Positions 63,900-64,000 of a stretch of 64,000 bases of DNA are shown here, one piece after another. The notes under the pieces are model-generated. The model searched no databases. It was not told the origin of the DNA and saw nothing but the letters and a program-made list of their open reading frames with translations. The translations under genes and the position numbers were made by a program. This DNA comes from Streptomyces fungicidicus. Its GTDB lineage: Bacteria > Actinomycetota > Actinomycetes > Streptomycetales > Streptomycetaceae. The DNA lies in assembly GCF_003665435.1 (NCBI RefSeq), contig NZ_CP023407.1, positions 3,534,001-3,598,000 on the forward strand. Direction: 5' to 3'. Numbering within the stretch: position 1 is the stretch's first letter; each line of letters opens with the position of its first letter.

Positions 63900-64000
63900 C
63901 TACAGCACAGCCAGATTCACCAGCCAGAACGACAACGCGGCCACAAGGGCAGCCGCCGGCATGGTGATGAACCACCCGAGAACGATGTTCTTGGCGACCC
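63900..64000 (-). CDS. Inorganic phosphate transporter (Pit family), C-terminal fragment
   Basis: Only the last 32 codons are present: VAKNIVLGWFITMPAAALVA then ALSFWLVNLAVL and stop TAG. This is the final helix pair of PiT-type low-affinity phosphate carriers, where the G-W-x-x-T-x-P motif is typical. Convergent with pstB. Confidence 0.75.
   Translation of the reverse strand, partial: VAKNIVLGWFITMPAAALVAALSFWLVNLAVL

Noticed and set aside
1..64000. tRNA or rRNA genes
   Set aside because: No T-loop/acceptor arrangement or rRNA-like stretch was recognised by eye; a covariance-model search would settle this.

Overview
The window is a chromosomal segment of a Streptomyces species. The evidence is the very high G+C, GTG/TTG starts, four-base stop/start overlaps, and a set of genes I recognise from S. 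coelicolor: mshA, devA/devB, rsiG, nur, glnR, mshD, ppk, pstSCAB. The gene order appears to follow the S. coelicolor core (roughly SCO4204 down to SCO4138, from memory), so this is mostly conserved core chromosome with a few lineage-specific patches. No rRNA, tRNA, prophage, insertion sequence or CRISPR array was found.

Layout. 1-8.95 kb: mycothiol glycosyltransferase mshA with a YbjN protein, a methyltransferase, an NlpC/P60 wall hydrolase, a receiver-PP2C phosphatase, a heparin-binding-haemagglutinin-like protein with an XRE regulator that has a perfect palindromic operator, and a DinB protein. 8.95-14.3 kb: sugar ABC importer (binding protein and two permeases, no ATPase) behind a class V aminotransferase, opposite a FadR-type regulator. 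14.3-17.0 kb: HelD-like helicase and TetR regulator. 17.0-20.8 kb: the developmental devA/devB locus, the most interesting part. It consists of three modules of a GntR regulator divergent from a ~60-residue membrane protein; the third regulator has decayed to a frameshifted remnant, and the intergenic regions share AGTTGG/CCAACT operators. 20.9-30.4 kb: Eis-like acetyltransferase, rsiG (c-di-GMP-dependent anti-sigma for WhiG), dtd, the nur operon, a trio of membrane-anchored paralogues, DsrE protein, and a thiosulfate sulfurtransferase operon preceded by a cysteine-containing leader peptide. 30.5-36.4 kb: LmeA-like protein, a 107-bp tandem-repeat array, MoaD-like protein, alpha/beta hydrolase, glnR with an upstream terminator-like hairpin, LacI regulator. 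36.5-44 kb: HtrA-like protease, two-component system, a pectate lyase-pectinesterase fusion and a secreted FG-GAP/phosphodiesterase fusion. 44-54 kb: XRE/DUF397 pair, secreted 5'-nucleotidase, mshD, and an ECF sigma/anti-sigma/ABC cluster. 54-55 kb: two ABC permease pseudogenes. 55-64 kb: phosphate island (ppk, CHAD protein, Nudix, PHO box, pstSCAB, and the end of a Pit transporter).

How it fits together. Two steps of mycothiol synthesis (MshA first, MshD last) lie at opposite ends. Three developmental controls (DevA/DevB, RsiG, and the HTH/DUF397 pair) lie within 28 kb. Nitrogen (GlnR), nickel (Nur), sulfur (leader peptide plus sulfurtransferase) and phosphate (PHO box, Pst, Ppk, Pit) control are all represented. 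Family assignments rest on motifs read by eye; no database search was possible.
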